Assembly: GCA_028817435.1 (NCBI GenBank)
Contig: JAPPPQ010000031.1
Location: forward strand, 1-64,000
Length of the DNA: 64,000 nt
Direction of reading: 5' to 3'
From: Deltaproteobacteria bacterium
Lineage (GTDB): Bacteria; Myxococcota_A; UBA9160; UBA6930
Of this stretch, positions 19,077-27,479 are shown one piece after another. The notes under the pieces were generated by a model that did no database searches, was not told where the DNA came from, and saw only the letters and a list, made by a program, of their open reading frames with translations. The translations under genes were made by a program, and so were the position numbers. The first letter of the stretch is position 1, and every line of letters starts with the position of its first letter.

Positions 19077-19556
19077 ATGAAGTGGTTGAAAATCACCTGC
19101 CTCGCGCTGGCCGCCGCCGCCGCAATCTTCGCTGGACTCGTGTGGCTGTATCCCAATCCCGTCGGCCCCATTGCCGGCCGGGCGCTCACCGGACCCGAGC
19201 AGCCCTATCCCGCGCGCTGGAGCTTCACCGACGATGTGCGCACCGTCTTTCTCGAAACGCGCCCCGCCAATCCCCACTCGATCACCACTATCTGCTTTGT
19301 GCACGAAGGCGAGCTTTATGTGCCCGCCAACTCAGGGGCGGAAAAGCGCTGGACCGCCTATGTGCTGGAAGATCCCCGCGTGCGCCTCAAGGTGGGGGAC
19401 GATGTGTTTGCGGCCCGCGCGCGCCGCGTGCAAGGCCCGCTCAACGAATATCTACCCTCGGTGGTGAACAAATACCGCGAGTGGTTTCCCGAGGATGTGC
19501 CCAGCGAAATTCCCCCGGATCTCTGGCTGTTCCGCATCGAAGCCCGCGAAGGCTGA
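19077..19556 (+). CDS. Membrane-anchored protein of unknown function, possible split-barrel fold
   Basis: A 159-residue protein with an N-terminal membrane segment (about 5-23) followed by a soluble domain. The stretch SFTDDVRTVFLETR, TTICFVHEGELYVPAN, and ARARRVQG, with alternating strands and an Arg/Lys-rich middle, is reminiscent of the FMN-binding split-barrel (PNPOx-like) fold, but I cannot confirm it. GGAGG lies before the ATG. A 47-residue membrane protein follows one base after the stop. Both may form one unit. Confidence 0.6.
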   Translation: MKWLKITCLALAAAAAIFAGLVWLYPNPVGPIAGRALTGPEQPYPARWSFTDDVRTVFLETRPANPHSITTICFVHEGELYVPANSGAEKRWTAYVLEDPRVRLKVGDDVFAARARRVQGPLNEYLPSVVNKYREWFPEDVPSEIPPDLWLFRIEAREG

Positions 19557-19557
19557 A

Positions 19558-19701
19558 ATGAAACGCGGGCGCTGGGCCGTGGCCGCCTTGGGCGCGCTGC
19601 TCATTACCTGGATCGGCATGGCCTGCGTGGGCCGGGTGGCCGGATATTTCGTGGATCCGCTGTGGAATTCGTTTCTCGAGCGGGGCTATCCGCCGAAGTA
19701 G
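19558..19701 (+). CDS. Small single-helix membrane protein
   Basis: A 47-codon frame immediately after the upstream stop (TGA-A-ATG). It has Lys/Arg at the start, then a hydrophobic segment (about 6-27, WAVAALGALLITWIGMACVG) and a polar tail ending in Pro-Pro-Lys. The spacing to the upstream gene and the positive-inside start support it as a real gene, but no family is recognised. It is convergent with the SDR gene at 19706. Confidence 0.5.
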   Translation: MKRGRWAVAALGALLITWIGMACVGRVAGYFVDPLWNSFLERGYPPK

Positions 19702-19705
19702 CCGC

Positions 19706-20455
19706 TCAGGCGAGGGTGCCGCCGTCCACCCGCACCTCTTCGCCGTTGATGTGGCGGCCATCTTCGCTGGCGAGCAGGGCGATCAGCCCCGCCACGGCCT
19801 CGGGGCCGCGGGCTTCGTCCAGGGGCATGGCGCGGGAGACGAGTTGCAGGTCTGCGTTCTCGGGCAGGCTGCCGCTGCCGGTCATGGGCGTGCGGATGGA
19901 GCCGGGGCAGACGGCGTTGCAGCGCAGGCCCTGTTTGGCGAACTCGACGGCGAGGGTGCGGGTGAGCGCGCTCACCCCGCCCTTGCTGGCGCCGTAGGCC
20001 GCGGCGTAGGGCATGCCGGCCAAGGCGGCCGTGGAAGAGGTGTTGACGATGGCGCCGCGGCTCTCGAGCAAATGCGGCAGCGCGGCGCGGCACATCAAAA
20101 AAGTGCCGAGCAGATTCACCTCCAGAATGCGGCGGAATTGCTGCGCCGTGGTGTTCCCGGCGTGCTCCAGCAGCAATATGCCCGCAATGTTGCACAGTGC
20201 ATCGAGCCTTCCGAAGCGCTCGGCGCAGCCCGCAACCGCCGCCTGCACCTGGGACTCGTCTGCGACATCGCAAACCGCGTGCGCCACCGCCGCACCGCGC
20301 TCGCCGCACTGCTGCGCGCTCTCGGCCAGCGCATCCGCCGCCAGATCCACCAGGTAGAGATCCGAGCCCTCTTCGGCCAAACGCAGCGCGGCGGCGCGGC
20401 CAATGCCGCTGGCTGCGCCGGTAATCAGCGCCGCCTTGCCGGCAAAGCGCTTCAC
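19706..20455 (-). CDS. Short-chain dehydrogenase/reductase
   Basis: Classical SDR of 249 residues. The NAD(P) site is TGAASGIG (about 12-19), the NNAG-equivalent is CNIAG, and the catalytic residues lie in NTSSTAALAG and YGASKGG (Tyr-x3-Lys). The C-terminal VDGGTLA is typical of the 3-oxoacyl/alcohol dehydrogenase group. The GTG start overlaps the stop of the upstream gene (GTGA), so the genes are translationally coupled. It probably oxidises a hydroxylated catabolic intermediate; cofactor Asp38 suggests NAD rather than NADP. Confidence 0.88.
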   Translation of the reverse strand: MKRFAGKAALITGAASGIGRAAALRLAEEGSDLYLVDLAADALAESAQQCGERGAAVAHAVCDVADESQVQAAVAGCAERFGRLDALCNIAGILLLEHAGNTTAQQFRRILEVNLLGTFLMCRAALPHLLESRGAIVNTSSTAALAGMPYAAAYGASKGGVSALTRTLAVEFAKQGLRCNAVCPGSIRTPMTGSGSLPENADLQLVSRAMPLDEARGPEAVAGLIALLASEDGRHINGEEVRVDGGTLA

Positions 20456-21606
20456 CTGGCAATCCGCCAATTCGACATAGCGGCGCTCTGCGCCGGGTCC
20501 AAGAATTCCCGGAAGCCGTAGCGGGCGCTGGGGCCAACGCAAATCTGCTCCAGCACGCCAATGCCGCGCCCCTTGCCGCTCTGCGCCCGCACCACCTGCT
20601 GAATGTGCAGATTCTCAAAGGCCATCTCGTCCAGCTCCGCCGACTTCCAGCGCTCGCCGCCAATGGCCAGCTCGCCCTTCCAGCGGCCGTGCCCCCATTC
20701 GGGATGCTGGTAGCCGAGTCCCTTCATGCGGCAGCAGATCAGCGGTTCAAGCGCAATCTCTTCGCGGCTGCCGTCGGCGGAGATCAGCGCGAGTTCTGCG
20801 CTGCCGGCGCGGCGCGTGCCGGGCACAAAGGCAATGCGATGGTCGCCATCGGCCAGCATTTCGACTCCGGGATCTTCGACGCCGGGAATCTCGCCGGGGC
20901 TGGCATAGACGGGGCAGATCATGCCGTCGAAGTGAATGGGCCAGCCCGTTGCATCGTCGAAGGCGCAGAGATGGGTGCAGCGGTCGGGCCAGTGAATCGG
21001 AGACCACACAAAGGAGACGCCCGCCGCCCCGGTGGGCGGCGCGCCGGGCGGCGCGGGATCGCCCACCGGGCGAACGCCCCAACTGCGGTCTTTGGTGCCG
21101 AAGACCCGGGCGGGATCCACCACCAGCGTCTCGCCGGCGAAGCGCAGCTCGCCCTGCCAGTGGCCGAACTGGTTGAAGCGCGAGGCGTCCATGTTCCCAA
21201 TGCGCCGCCGCATGGTCTGCCGGCCCTCTTCGATGTTGGCGGTGCGCGGAATCCACAGCAGTTCGCCGGCAATGCCCGTCTCGTTGTCGTCCAGGGTGAC
21301 GCGCAGGCTCTTCATCGGCTCCAGAATCTCGATCTGGAAAGGCCCCACGCGCAGATCGCAGGGCTCTTGCGGCGCGCGGCGCGAGCCGTGAAAGGCGTGC
21401 TGCTCGCCGCCAATGGCAATGGTGAGCCCGCAATCGAGAATGGCGAGATTGGGGTAGAGCGCCGCGCCCACGCCGAAGTAGAATTCGCCATCGTCCCGGT
21501 AGCCGTTGAACCAGTAGCGGTCGTAGACATTGCGGTCGTTGCTGGCCGGGTGCGCGATGGGCTCCGGCGTCTGGTGGATGGGATAGTCGTCGAGTTTCGA
21601 GAGCAT
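20452..21606 (-). CDS. Conserved hypothetical protein, possible two-domain lipocalin/CrtC-like fold
   Basis: A 384-residue soluble protein. Its composition (many Trp/Gly, alternating strands) and the blocks YWFNGYRDDGEFYFGVG, ELLWIPRT, HWQGEL and KDRSWGVRPVG are reminiscent of the AttH/CrtC-like lipocalin superfamily, seen next to hydroxy-compound catabolism genes. I do not recognise a defined function. It starts at the ATG after AAGGAGAAA. It lies between a kappa-class isomerase and an SDR in a four-gene reverse cluster, so it probably serves the same pathway. Confidence 0.6.
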   Translation of the reverse strand: MLSKLDDYPIHQTPEPIAHPASNDRNVYDRYWFNGYRDDGEFYFGVGAALYPNLAILDCGLTIAIGGEQHAFHGSRRAPQEPCDLRVGPFQIEILEPMKSLRVTLDDNETGIAGELLWIPRTANIEEGRQTMRRRIGNMDASRFNQFGHWQGELRFAGETLVVDPARVFGTKDRSWGVRPVGDPAPPGAPPTGAAGVSFVWSPIHWPDRCTHLCAFDDATGWPIHFDGMICPVYASPGEIPGVEDPGVEMLADGDHRIAFVPGTRRAGSAELALISADGSREEIALEPLICCRMKGLGYQHPEWGHGRWKGELAIGGERWKSAELDEMAFENLHIQQVVRAQSGKGRGIGVLEQICVGPSARYGFREFLDPAQSAAMSNWRIAR

Positions 21607-21666
21607 GGTTTTTTTCTCCTTGCGGGCCACCAACTTCACCGCCCGGCCCGGCAGATCCAGGCGCTG

Positions 21667-22269
21667 CTACTTCCGCAGCGCGTGTTCGAGCAGCGGGAGA
21701 TGGTCTGCGCCGAAGAACATCTGCTCGCCGAGAAAGCAGGTGGGCGCGCCGAATGCGCCGCGCGACACCGCCTCTTCGGTGGCGGCGCGCAGGGCGTCCT
21801 TCACCTCGGCTTCGGCGGCGCGGGCCTCCAGCGCGGCGGCATCCAGCCCCGCGTTGGAAATGACCTGCCGCGCGATTTCCGCATCGCCCATGTTGAGGCC
21901 CTCCGTCCAGAAGGCGGCATAGACGGCGTTGTGAAAGCGCTCGAACAGCGAATCGCTCTGGAGCTGCGCGGCGGTGGCCATGCGCATGAGCGCAAGCGTG
22001 GTGATGGGAAAGTGCGGATTCATCTTGACGGGGACGCCGTAGCAATCCGCCCAGCGCTGCATGGTGGAGCCGAAATAGGCGCGCTTTTCCGCAACCGGCT
22101 CCAGCATCGGCGGGCTGTTGCCTGTGGCCTTCATCACACCGCCCAGCAAAAAGGGGCGGCGGCGCAGCTCGGCGTTGCCCCGCTCGGCAATCCCCGGCAG
22201 CAGCGCGTTCGCCAGGTAAGAGAACGGGCTGGCGTAGTCGTAGAAGAACTCAATTACGGGTTGCGGCAT
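21667..22269 (-). CDS. 2-hydroxychromene-2-carboxylate isomerase-like protein (DsbA/kappa-GST fold)
   Basis: A 200-residue protein with the HCCA isomerase pattern: FFYDYASPFSYLAN at residues 8-21 (Ser-Pro at the glutathione site), GGVMKATGNSPP, NPHFPITT, and a C-terminal GAFGAPTCFLGEQMFFGADHL. Family members isomerise 2-hydroxychromene-2-carboxylate in naphthalene degradation using glutathione, but many homologues have unknown substrates. It sits in a reverse catabolic cluster with two SDRs. No naphthalene dioxygenase is present in the window. Confidence 0.82.
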   Translation of the reverse strand: MPQPVIEFFYDYASPFSYLANALLPGIAERGNAELRRRPFLLGGVMKATGNSPPMLEPVAEKRAYFGSTMQRWADCYGVPVKMNPHFPITTLALMRMATAAQLQSDSLFERFHNAVYAAFWTEGLNMGDAEIARQVISNAGLDAAALEARAAEAEVKDALRAATEEAVSRGAFGAPTCFLGEQMFFGADHLPLLEHALRK

Positions 22270-22291
22270 GGGTCAAAACCTCCGATGATTT

Positions 22292-23080
22292 TCAGTCGTC
22301 CCTGAAGCCGTATTCCGCAGCCAGATCGGCGACCTTGTAAACGCCGCCGCTCTTTTCCAGCAAATTTGCATCGCAGGCCAGCGCCACCACGGCGCGGCCC
22401 GTGAAGATGGGATTTTCGGCCTTCGAGAGATCGAGATCGCCGCGCTCTTCCGCCACCTTGCGAATGAACTCGGTCTTCACCGTGCCCGGCCACAGCGAAA
22501 GCGCCGCCACCCCGTGCGGGCGCAGCTCAATGGCCATATCGTTCGACAGGCGGTCCAGCCCGCACTTGCCGACGCCGTAAGAGGCGCTGAACAGGTAATC
22601 CACCGCGCCGCGCGAAGAAATGTTTGCGATGAGCCCGCGCCCCCGCGCCACCAGCAGCGGCGCGCCGAACACCGAGGCCACATAGTGCGCGCGCAGCCCA
22701 ATGCCCACCTGATCGTCCCACACCTGCACCGGGTGCTCCCAAAAGCCGCCTCCCCACACCGGCGGATCGGGAATCTTGTAGACATTGTTCACCAGCACAT
22801 CGAGCTGCCCGCGCTGCTCATCGGCCACGCGCTCAAACAGCCCCCGAATCTGCGCGTCGTCTGCGTGATCCACCTGCACGGGAATGCCGCGCCCGCCCCG
22901 CGCCGTCACCTCTTCCGCCGTCTCGGCAATGGAGCCCGGCAGCGCCGCGCCCCCCGGCGCGGCCGTGCGCCCCGTCACATAGACGCAAGCGCCCGCCTCT
23001 CCCAGCGCCAGCGCAATGCCCTTGCCAATGCCCCGGCTCGCCCCGGTGACCACCGCCACCTGCCCTGCCAGGCTGCCCAT
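22292..23080 (-). CDS. Short-chain dehydrogenase/reductase (DHRS1-like)
   Basis: A 262-residue SDR with TGASRGIGKGIAL at the N-terminus, VNNVY in place of NNAG, NISSRGA and SYGVGKCGLDR (Tyr-x3-Lys). The extended substrate loop with GGGFWEHP and the C-terminal half resemble the DHRS1-type group that acts on steroids or xenobiotics, but the substrate is not assignable. It leads the reverse cluster 23,080-19,706, preceded by a TATAAT at 23,181-23,186. Confidence 0.85.
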   Translation of the reverse strand: MGSLAGQVAVVTGASRGIGKGIALALGEAGACVYVTGRTAAPGGAALPGSIAETAEEVTARGGRGIPVQVDHADDAQIRGLFERVADEQRGQLDVLVNNVYKIPDPPVWGGGFWEHPVQVWDDQVGIGLRAHYVASVFGAPLLVARGRGLIANISSRGAVDYLFSASYGVGKCGLDRLSNDMAIELRPHGVAALSLWPGTVKTEFIRKVAEERGDLDLSKAENPIFTGRAVVALACDANLLEKSGGVYKVADLAAEYGFRDD

Positions 23081-23180
23081 CTAGCGACCCTCCTCCTGCC
23101 CCTGGCTCCCAGCATAGCCCATGCACCCCGGCCCTGAGAGCTTGCGCCCTGTTTTGCGGGGCTTCGCCAAACTGCGTTTC

Positions 23181-23239
23181 ATTATACACGATCCGGCCAG
23201 GCTGGGCGCATGGCAGACCGGGCTCCAAGGGGCTACAAT
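23181..23239. promoter_or_regulatory. Divergent promoter candidates between the SDR cluster and the BcgI-like system
   Basis: The 207-base gap 23,081-23,287 contains a reverse-strand TATAAT (23,181-23,186), without a good -35, facing the SDR gene. A forward TGGCAG (23,211-23,216) lies 17 bases before TACAAT (23,234-23,239), facing the restriction-modification gene. They stand out as A+T islands in G+C-rich DNA. Assignments are by inspection only. Confidence 0.35.
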
Positions 23240-23287
23240 TGTATCCGGCCAGCGCACAGGTAGCGCTTGGCCCCTGGAGAAGCGAAA

Positions 23288-25294
23288 ATGCCTGATCTGA
23301 TAGTCATTCCCGAAGGCAAGATCTGCGACTATGTGGACGGCAAGTTTCGCAACGACACGCCCGAAGAGTATGTGCGGCAGAACATTGAGAAGCGACTGGT
23401 CAACGAGCACAAGTATCCCAAGGACCAAATCGCCGTTGAATTCCCAGTCCGGGTCGGCTCTCGATTGCACCGGGTTGACCTTGCGATTTTCGCACCCGGC
23501 TCTCCCAAGCGATCTCAAGAGCACGTTCGCGTTCTGATTGAATGCAAGAAGGAATCGATTGAGCCGACTGATCGCAAGGATGGCATCGAGCAACTGAAAT
23601 CCTATATGTCTGCATGCCCCAATTGCGAATGGGGAATGTGGACGAACAGCAAAAAGAAGGAAGTCTTCCGAAAGTTCACGAACGATAAGAACGAAATCGA
23701 ATTCGCCGAATTCAACGACATTCCTTCCGTTGACGGCCGAGTTGAAGAGATTGACCGCCCCAAACGGCGCGCATTGAAAACCGCAGTGGAAGACAATCTT
23801 CTATTTGCCTTCAAAACCTGCCACAATCACATCTACGTCACTGATGGCCTGCAGAAACAGCCTGCATTCTTCGAGCTCTTGAAGCTGATCTTTTGCAAGA
23901 TTGAGGACGAGCGAAATTTGGGAAGGCCATTGGAATTCTACGCATCTTCCGGAGAGCGGTCCACCCCAGATGGTCAGTTGACGGTCAAAAAGCGCATCTC
24001 GGCTGTATTTGATCGAGTCAAAAAGAAGCACAGGCACATTTTCGAGCAGGGTGACGAGATCAAGCTTAAGCCTCGCAGCTTGGCTTACATCGTAAGCGAG
24101 ATTCAGAAATACTCGCTTCTCAGCACGAACATTGATATCAAGGGCAAGGCATACGAGGAACTCGTAGGCGCAAACTTGCGAGGTGACAGGGGCGAATTCT
24201 TCACACCGAGAAACGTCATGCGCATGGCCGTCCAAATGCTGAGCCCGGGTATGGAAGAGCGTGTCCTCGACCCTGCCTGCGGAACGGGCGGGTTTTTGGT
24301 TGTGGCCATGAACAAGGTCATCAGCGATTTGGAACGCAGCCTGGAGGGGGAAAAGAGGCCCAAGTCGCAATGGGATGACAATGAGAAGAGCATTTTCCAC
24401 CAACGCATTGCTGAAATCGCGCAGACAAACTTCTTCGGCTTCGACATCAACCCAGACCTCGTCAAAGCCACAAAAATGAACATGGTAATGAACAACGACG
24501 GTAGCGGGAACATATTGCAGACCGATTCGCTTTTGCCTCCGCACACCTGGGAGGGAGATTTCAGGAAAGAGTTGTCCCGGTCCATGCATTTGAAGGAATC
24601 GGCCCTGCGAAATGCGCAATGCCTCGGCCTGTTTGATGTGGTTGTTACCAACCCTCCTTTCGGAAGCAAAATCCCCATCCGGGATCAGCACATATTGGAG
24701 CAATACGACATTGGACACATTTGGAGGCGAGATTCGAGTGGACGCTGGAACATGAGTGACCGCTTGCGAAGCTCTGTTCCGCCCGAGCAACTCTTCATTG
24801 AGCGTTGCCTGCAACTTCTGAATCCCGGCGGGCGAATGGGCATCGTGTTGCCAGACTCGATTCTCAGCTCTCCCGGCCTTGAATTCATCCGCGAGTGGCT
24901 CATTCGCAAGACGAGAATTGTGGCCAGCATTGACCTTCATGTGGACACTTTTCAACCGAAAAACGGCACGCAAACTTCTGTATTGTTCCTGCAGAAGAAG
25001 ACTCCGGAACAGATCCATGAGGAGGAACGCACCGGCAGGATGGCTGACTATCCGATTTTTTTGTCGATGGTGGACCACATCGGCCATGACAAGCGTGGCA
25101 ACCCTTTGTTCAAGCGGGACGAGGAAGGCAGTGAAATTTTGGTCCCTGTGGTAGAGGAAATCCCGCCGGATGAGGCTTCTGGAGATGCCTTGCCTGTCCG
25201 AATCGAAACGAAGCAGAAGCTGCACGACGACCAGACTTCTGATGTGGCGGAATCGTTTGCACAATGGCGCGAGCAGGAGGGTCTGTCGTGGTAG
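23288..25294 (+). CDS. BcgI-like restriction-modification subunit: nuclease domain fused to adenine methyltransferase
   Basis: A 668-residue protein. The N-terminal domain resembles the HsdR N-terminal nuclease, with Asp64 (HRVDLAIF) and Glu85-Cys-Lys87 forming a PD-(D/E)xK site. The HsdM-like part has FFTPRNV, motif I DPACGTGGF (328-336) and motif IV NPPFG (455-459). Helicase motifs are absent. With the specificity gene that overlaps its end, this matches the BcgI A + B arrangement (Type IIB/IIG), which cuts without translocation. Start chosen at the ATG with GGAGAAG upstream; a TTG at 23,267 is in frame. The region is richer in A+T than its neighbours. Confidence 0.87.
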   Translation: MPDLIVIPEGKICDYVDGKFRNDTPEEYVRQNIEKRLVNEHKYPKDQIAVEFPVRVGSRLHRVDLAIFAPGSPKRSQEHVRVLIECKKESIEPTDRKDGIEQLKSYMSACPNCEWGMWTNSKKKEVFRKFTNDKNEIEFAEFNDIPSVDGRVEEIDRPKRRALKTAVEDNLLFAFKTCHNHIYVTDGLQKQPAFFELLKLIFCKIEDERNLGRPLEFYASSGERSTPDGQLTVKKRISAVFDRVKKKHRHIFEQGDEIKLKPRSLAYIVSEIQKYSLLSTNIDIKGKAYEELVGANLRGDRGEFFTPRNVMRMAVQMLSPGMEERVLDPACGTGGFLVVAMNKVISDLERSLEGEKRPKSQWDDNEKSIFHQRIAEIAQTNFFGFDINPDLVKATKMNMVMNNDGSGNILQTDSLLPPHTWEGDFRKELSRSMHLKESALRNAQCLGLFDVVVTNPPFGSKIPIRDQHILEQYDIGHIWRRDSSGRWNMSDRLRSSVPPEQLFIERCLQLLNPGGRMGIVLPDSILSSPGLEFIREWLIRKTRIVASIDLHVDTFQPKNGTQTSVLFLQKKTPEQIHEEERTGRMADYPIFLSMVDHIGHDKRGNPLFKRDEEGSEILVPVVEEIPPDEASGDALPVRIETKQKLHDDQTSDVAESFAQWREQEGLSW

Positions 25295-26766
25295 ATGGCG
25301 CAAGCTACAAGATCGCGGGCGATTTGCCTGCATTCTTGCTCGAAAGCAAGCTGCGGTGGTGCTCTGTGCGGCTTCGGGAGATCCTTGAGGGCTCGCTTCG
25401 ATTGGATGCTGGCTTCTACAACACCGGTGGCAGGCAGGCACGGGCGGTGTTGGAGCAATGCAAATTCCCTATGGATCAGGTATCGGGAGATACGGGAATC
25501 GCAAATGCTTATTACTACCCGCGCTTCCGCCGAATTTGGGTGGGAGAAACCGGGATTCCCCTCATTCTGCCTTCGCAGATTACGGACGTTTTCCCCAAGC
25601 CGAGTGGATACATTTCTCCAAATACCAAAACGGACATTGAAGCGCTCAGGGTGAAAAAGGGGCAAATCCTTTTGACTCGATCAGGCACAGTTGGGTTGTG
25701 CGCAATAGTAGGATCTGCGCTGGACGGCCAAGTGGTTAGCGACGATATCATAAGAATCGATTGCAAGGACATTGAAAACATGGGTTATCTCTACGCTTTT
25801 CTGAGAACCGAGACCGGAAAGGCAATAATACAGACAAGCGAGTATGGGGCTGTGATCTCACATATTGAGCCTAAGCACCTCGAATTCATTCCTATTCCCA
25901 GACCGCCACAAGCGGTGAAAAAGCAAGTTCATGACTTGGTAACTCGCTCTTGCGATCTTCGCGATGAAGCGTATCTGCTCCTAGCTAAGGCCGATCAGTT
26001 GTTGTGCAATTCGTTGAATTTGCCTCCTCTGTCTGCCCTGCGCCCGGCTTACTTTGACACATCCTCAGAGCTTCGCAATTACGAGGTGAATCTGTCTGAA
26101 CTCGAGAAAAGGCTGGACGCATCTTATCATTTGCCGATTGTGAATGTCATATTGCGGCGCCTCCGCGTCAAGTCATCGAGAATTGCCACACTTGGAGAAG
26201 ATCAAATCTCCAATCGCATCATTTTGCCTGCACGGTTTTCCAGAGTATATGTGCAAGAAGATCAGGGAGGCGTCCCCTTTTTTGGTGGCAAGGAGATTTA
26301 TCAGCTTTCTCCAATGACAAATAAGTATCTCTCCCGCAGGCATCATGGGAAACGCATTGAAAAAGAAGTGGCTCTAATGGAAAACATGATTCTGATTACT
26401 CGCAGCGGAACAATCGGGAGGGTGGCAATTGTTCCCGAACACTGGAATGGATGGGCCGCCAATGAACACATCATTCGAGTGGAGCCAACATCCGCGAATT
26501 TGGGAGGCTACCTCTATGTCTTCCTCGCTTCCGAGTATGGCCGGGAGCTCATTACCCGCTTCACTTACGGAGCCGTCGTGGACGAAATCGACGCCGGGCA
26601 CGTCTCAAAAATCCCGATTCCGCTGTTGACAGACGCCAAAGCCCAGGCTACGATAGGCAGCTTGGCCCTGGAGGCGAAGGCCAAACTCACAGAGGCCCAC
26701 AAGACGGAGCAGGAAGCCATCCGAATCACAAACGAGGAAGTGATCCACGCGGCCAAAAACGAATAG
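25288..26766 (+). CDS. DNA-recognition (specificity) subunit, HsdS/BcgIB-like
   Basis: A 492-residue protein with two target-recognition domains. Each half ends with a similar block: the first has ILLTRSGTVGLCAIV and GYLYAFLRTETG with SHIEPKHLEFIPIP; the second has ILITRSGTIGRVAIV, GYLYVFLASEYG and DEIDAGHVSKIPIP. A conserved helical spacer separates them. It would bind a bipartite DNA target and tether the upstream nuclease-methylase. The GTG at 25,288 follows AGGAGGG and overlaps the previous stop by 7 bases; an ATG at 25,264 is also in frame. Two recognition domains imply an asymmetric interrupted target. Confidence 0.87.
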   Translation: MVDGASYKIAGDLPAFLLESKLRWCSVRLREILEGSLRLDAGFYNTGGRQARAVLEQCKFPMDQVSGDTGIANAYYYPRFRRIWVGETGIPLILPSQITDVFPKPSGYISPNTKTDIEALRVKKGQILLTRSGTVGLCAIVGSALDGQVVSDDIIRIDCKDIENMGYLYAFLRTETGKAIIQTSEYGAVISHIEPKHLEFIPIPRPPQAVKKQVHDLVTRSCDLRDEAYLLLAKADQLLCNSLNLPPLSALRPAYFDTSSELRNYEVNLSELEKRLDASYHLPIVNVILRRLRVKSSRIATLGEDQISNRIILPARFSRVYVQEDQGGVPFFGGKEIYQLSPMTNKYLSRRHHGKRIEKEVALMENMILITRSGTIGRVAIVPEHWNGWAANEHIIRVEPTSANLGGYLYVFLASEYGRELITRFTYGAVVDEIDAGHVSKIPIPLLTDAKAQATIGSLALEAKAKLTEAHKTEQEAIRITNEEVIHAAKNE

Positions 26767-26810
26767 GACGGTCCCCCAATGGGCTTGGCATCTGCCTGGA
26801 TGGAGAAAAA

Positions 26811-27434
26811 ATGGATAAGCTGTCTTCTGTCCTCGAAAACCTTAGCGACTGGCCTTGGGCCGTCGCGTTCTCCGTATGCTTTATTTTCTGGATTTTCCGA
26901 GAGCCCATCGGGCGATGGATCGGGGGAATCAGCGCAATCAAATTGAAGAGCTTCGGCATTGAAGCTCGTCCGTCTCCGCAACAAAAATCTGCGGCAGAGG
27001 AAATTCAGAGAGATTTTGGTAGTGCTGTATTGGCCTCGTGCGAGAAGCAAATTCAATCTGATTTGGACGGGCGCTCATTCAAGGACGACTTGAAAGAGCG
27101 TGAGAAATACTTGATTCGGAGGCTCGCAGACATCTCGCTAGCCTACGAGTTCGACCGTGCCTATTGGCTCATCTGGGGTAGCCAAATCATGGCCCTGCAA
27201 TTCTTGAATTCCTCTGGTTTCCCTGGCTTCGTATCACTAGAATCCATGAAGCGAATACTTTCTGAGAAGGCAACCGAGCTTAAGGGAATCAAATTCGAGC
27301 AGTGGTGGGTGTTTTTGCAAGATGATTGCGGCTTTGCAGTTATCAAGGAAAACTCTGCATACATTACTCCCCTCGGTCGTGAGTTTTTGACATATATCAC
27401 CGCAAAAGGCTATAATATGAATAAATACGGCTGA
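26811..27434 (+). CDS. Membrane-anchored protein of unknown function next to the R-M system
   Basis: A 207-residue protein with a hydrophobic segment at about 15-30 (WPWAVAFSVCFIFWIF), then a charged, likely helical cytoplasmic domain. Near the C-terminus is a possible winged-helix-like unit (ISLAYEFDRAYWLIWGSQIMALQFLN, then ITPLGREFLTYI). No named family is recognised. GGAG precedes the ATG and 44 bases separate it from the specificity gene. The A+T-rich composition matches the R-M island, so it was probably acquired with it. An anti-phage accessory role is possible but unproven. Confidence 0.55.
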   Translation: MDKLSSVLENLSDWPWAVAFSVCFIFWIFREPIGRWIGGISAIKLKSFGIEARPSPQQKSAAEEIQRDFGSAVLASCEKQIQSDLDGRSFKDDLKEREKYLIRRLADISLAYEFDRAYWLIWGSQIMALQFLNSSGFPGFVSLESMKRILSEKATELKGIKFEQWWVFLQDDCGFAVIKENSAYITPLGREFLTYITAKGYNMNKYG

Positions 27435-27479
27435 GACCTAGAAAGCTAAACTGCACCCAATCAAAAGGAGGGAAGCGAT

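Noticed and set aside
23288-26766. Classical Type I restriction system
   Set aside because: No HsdR helicase motifs are present anywhere in the island; the nuclease is fused to the methylase, matching BcgI-like systems.
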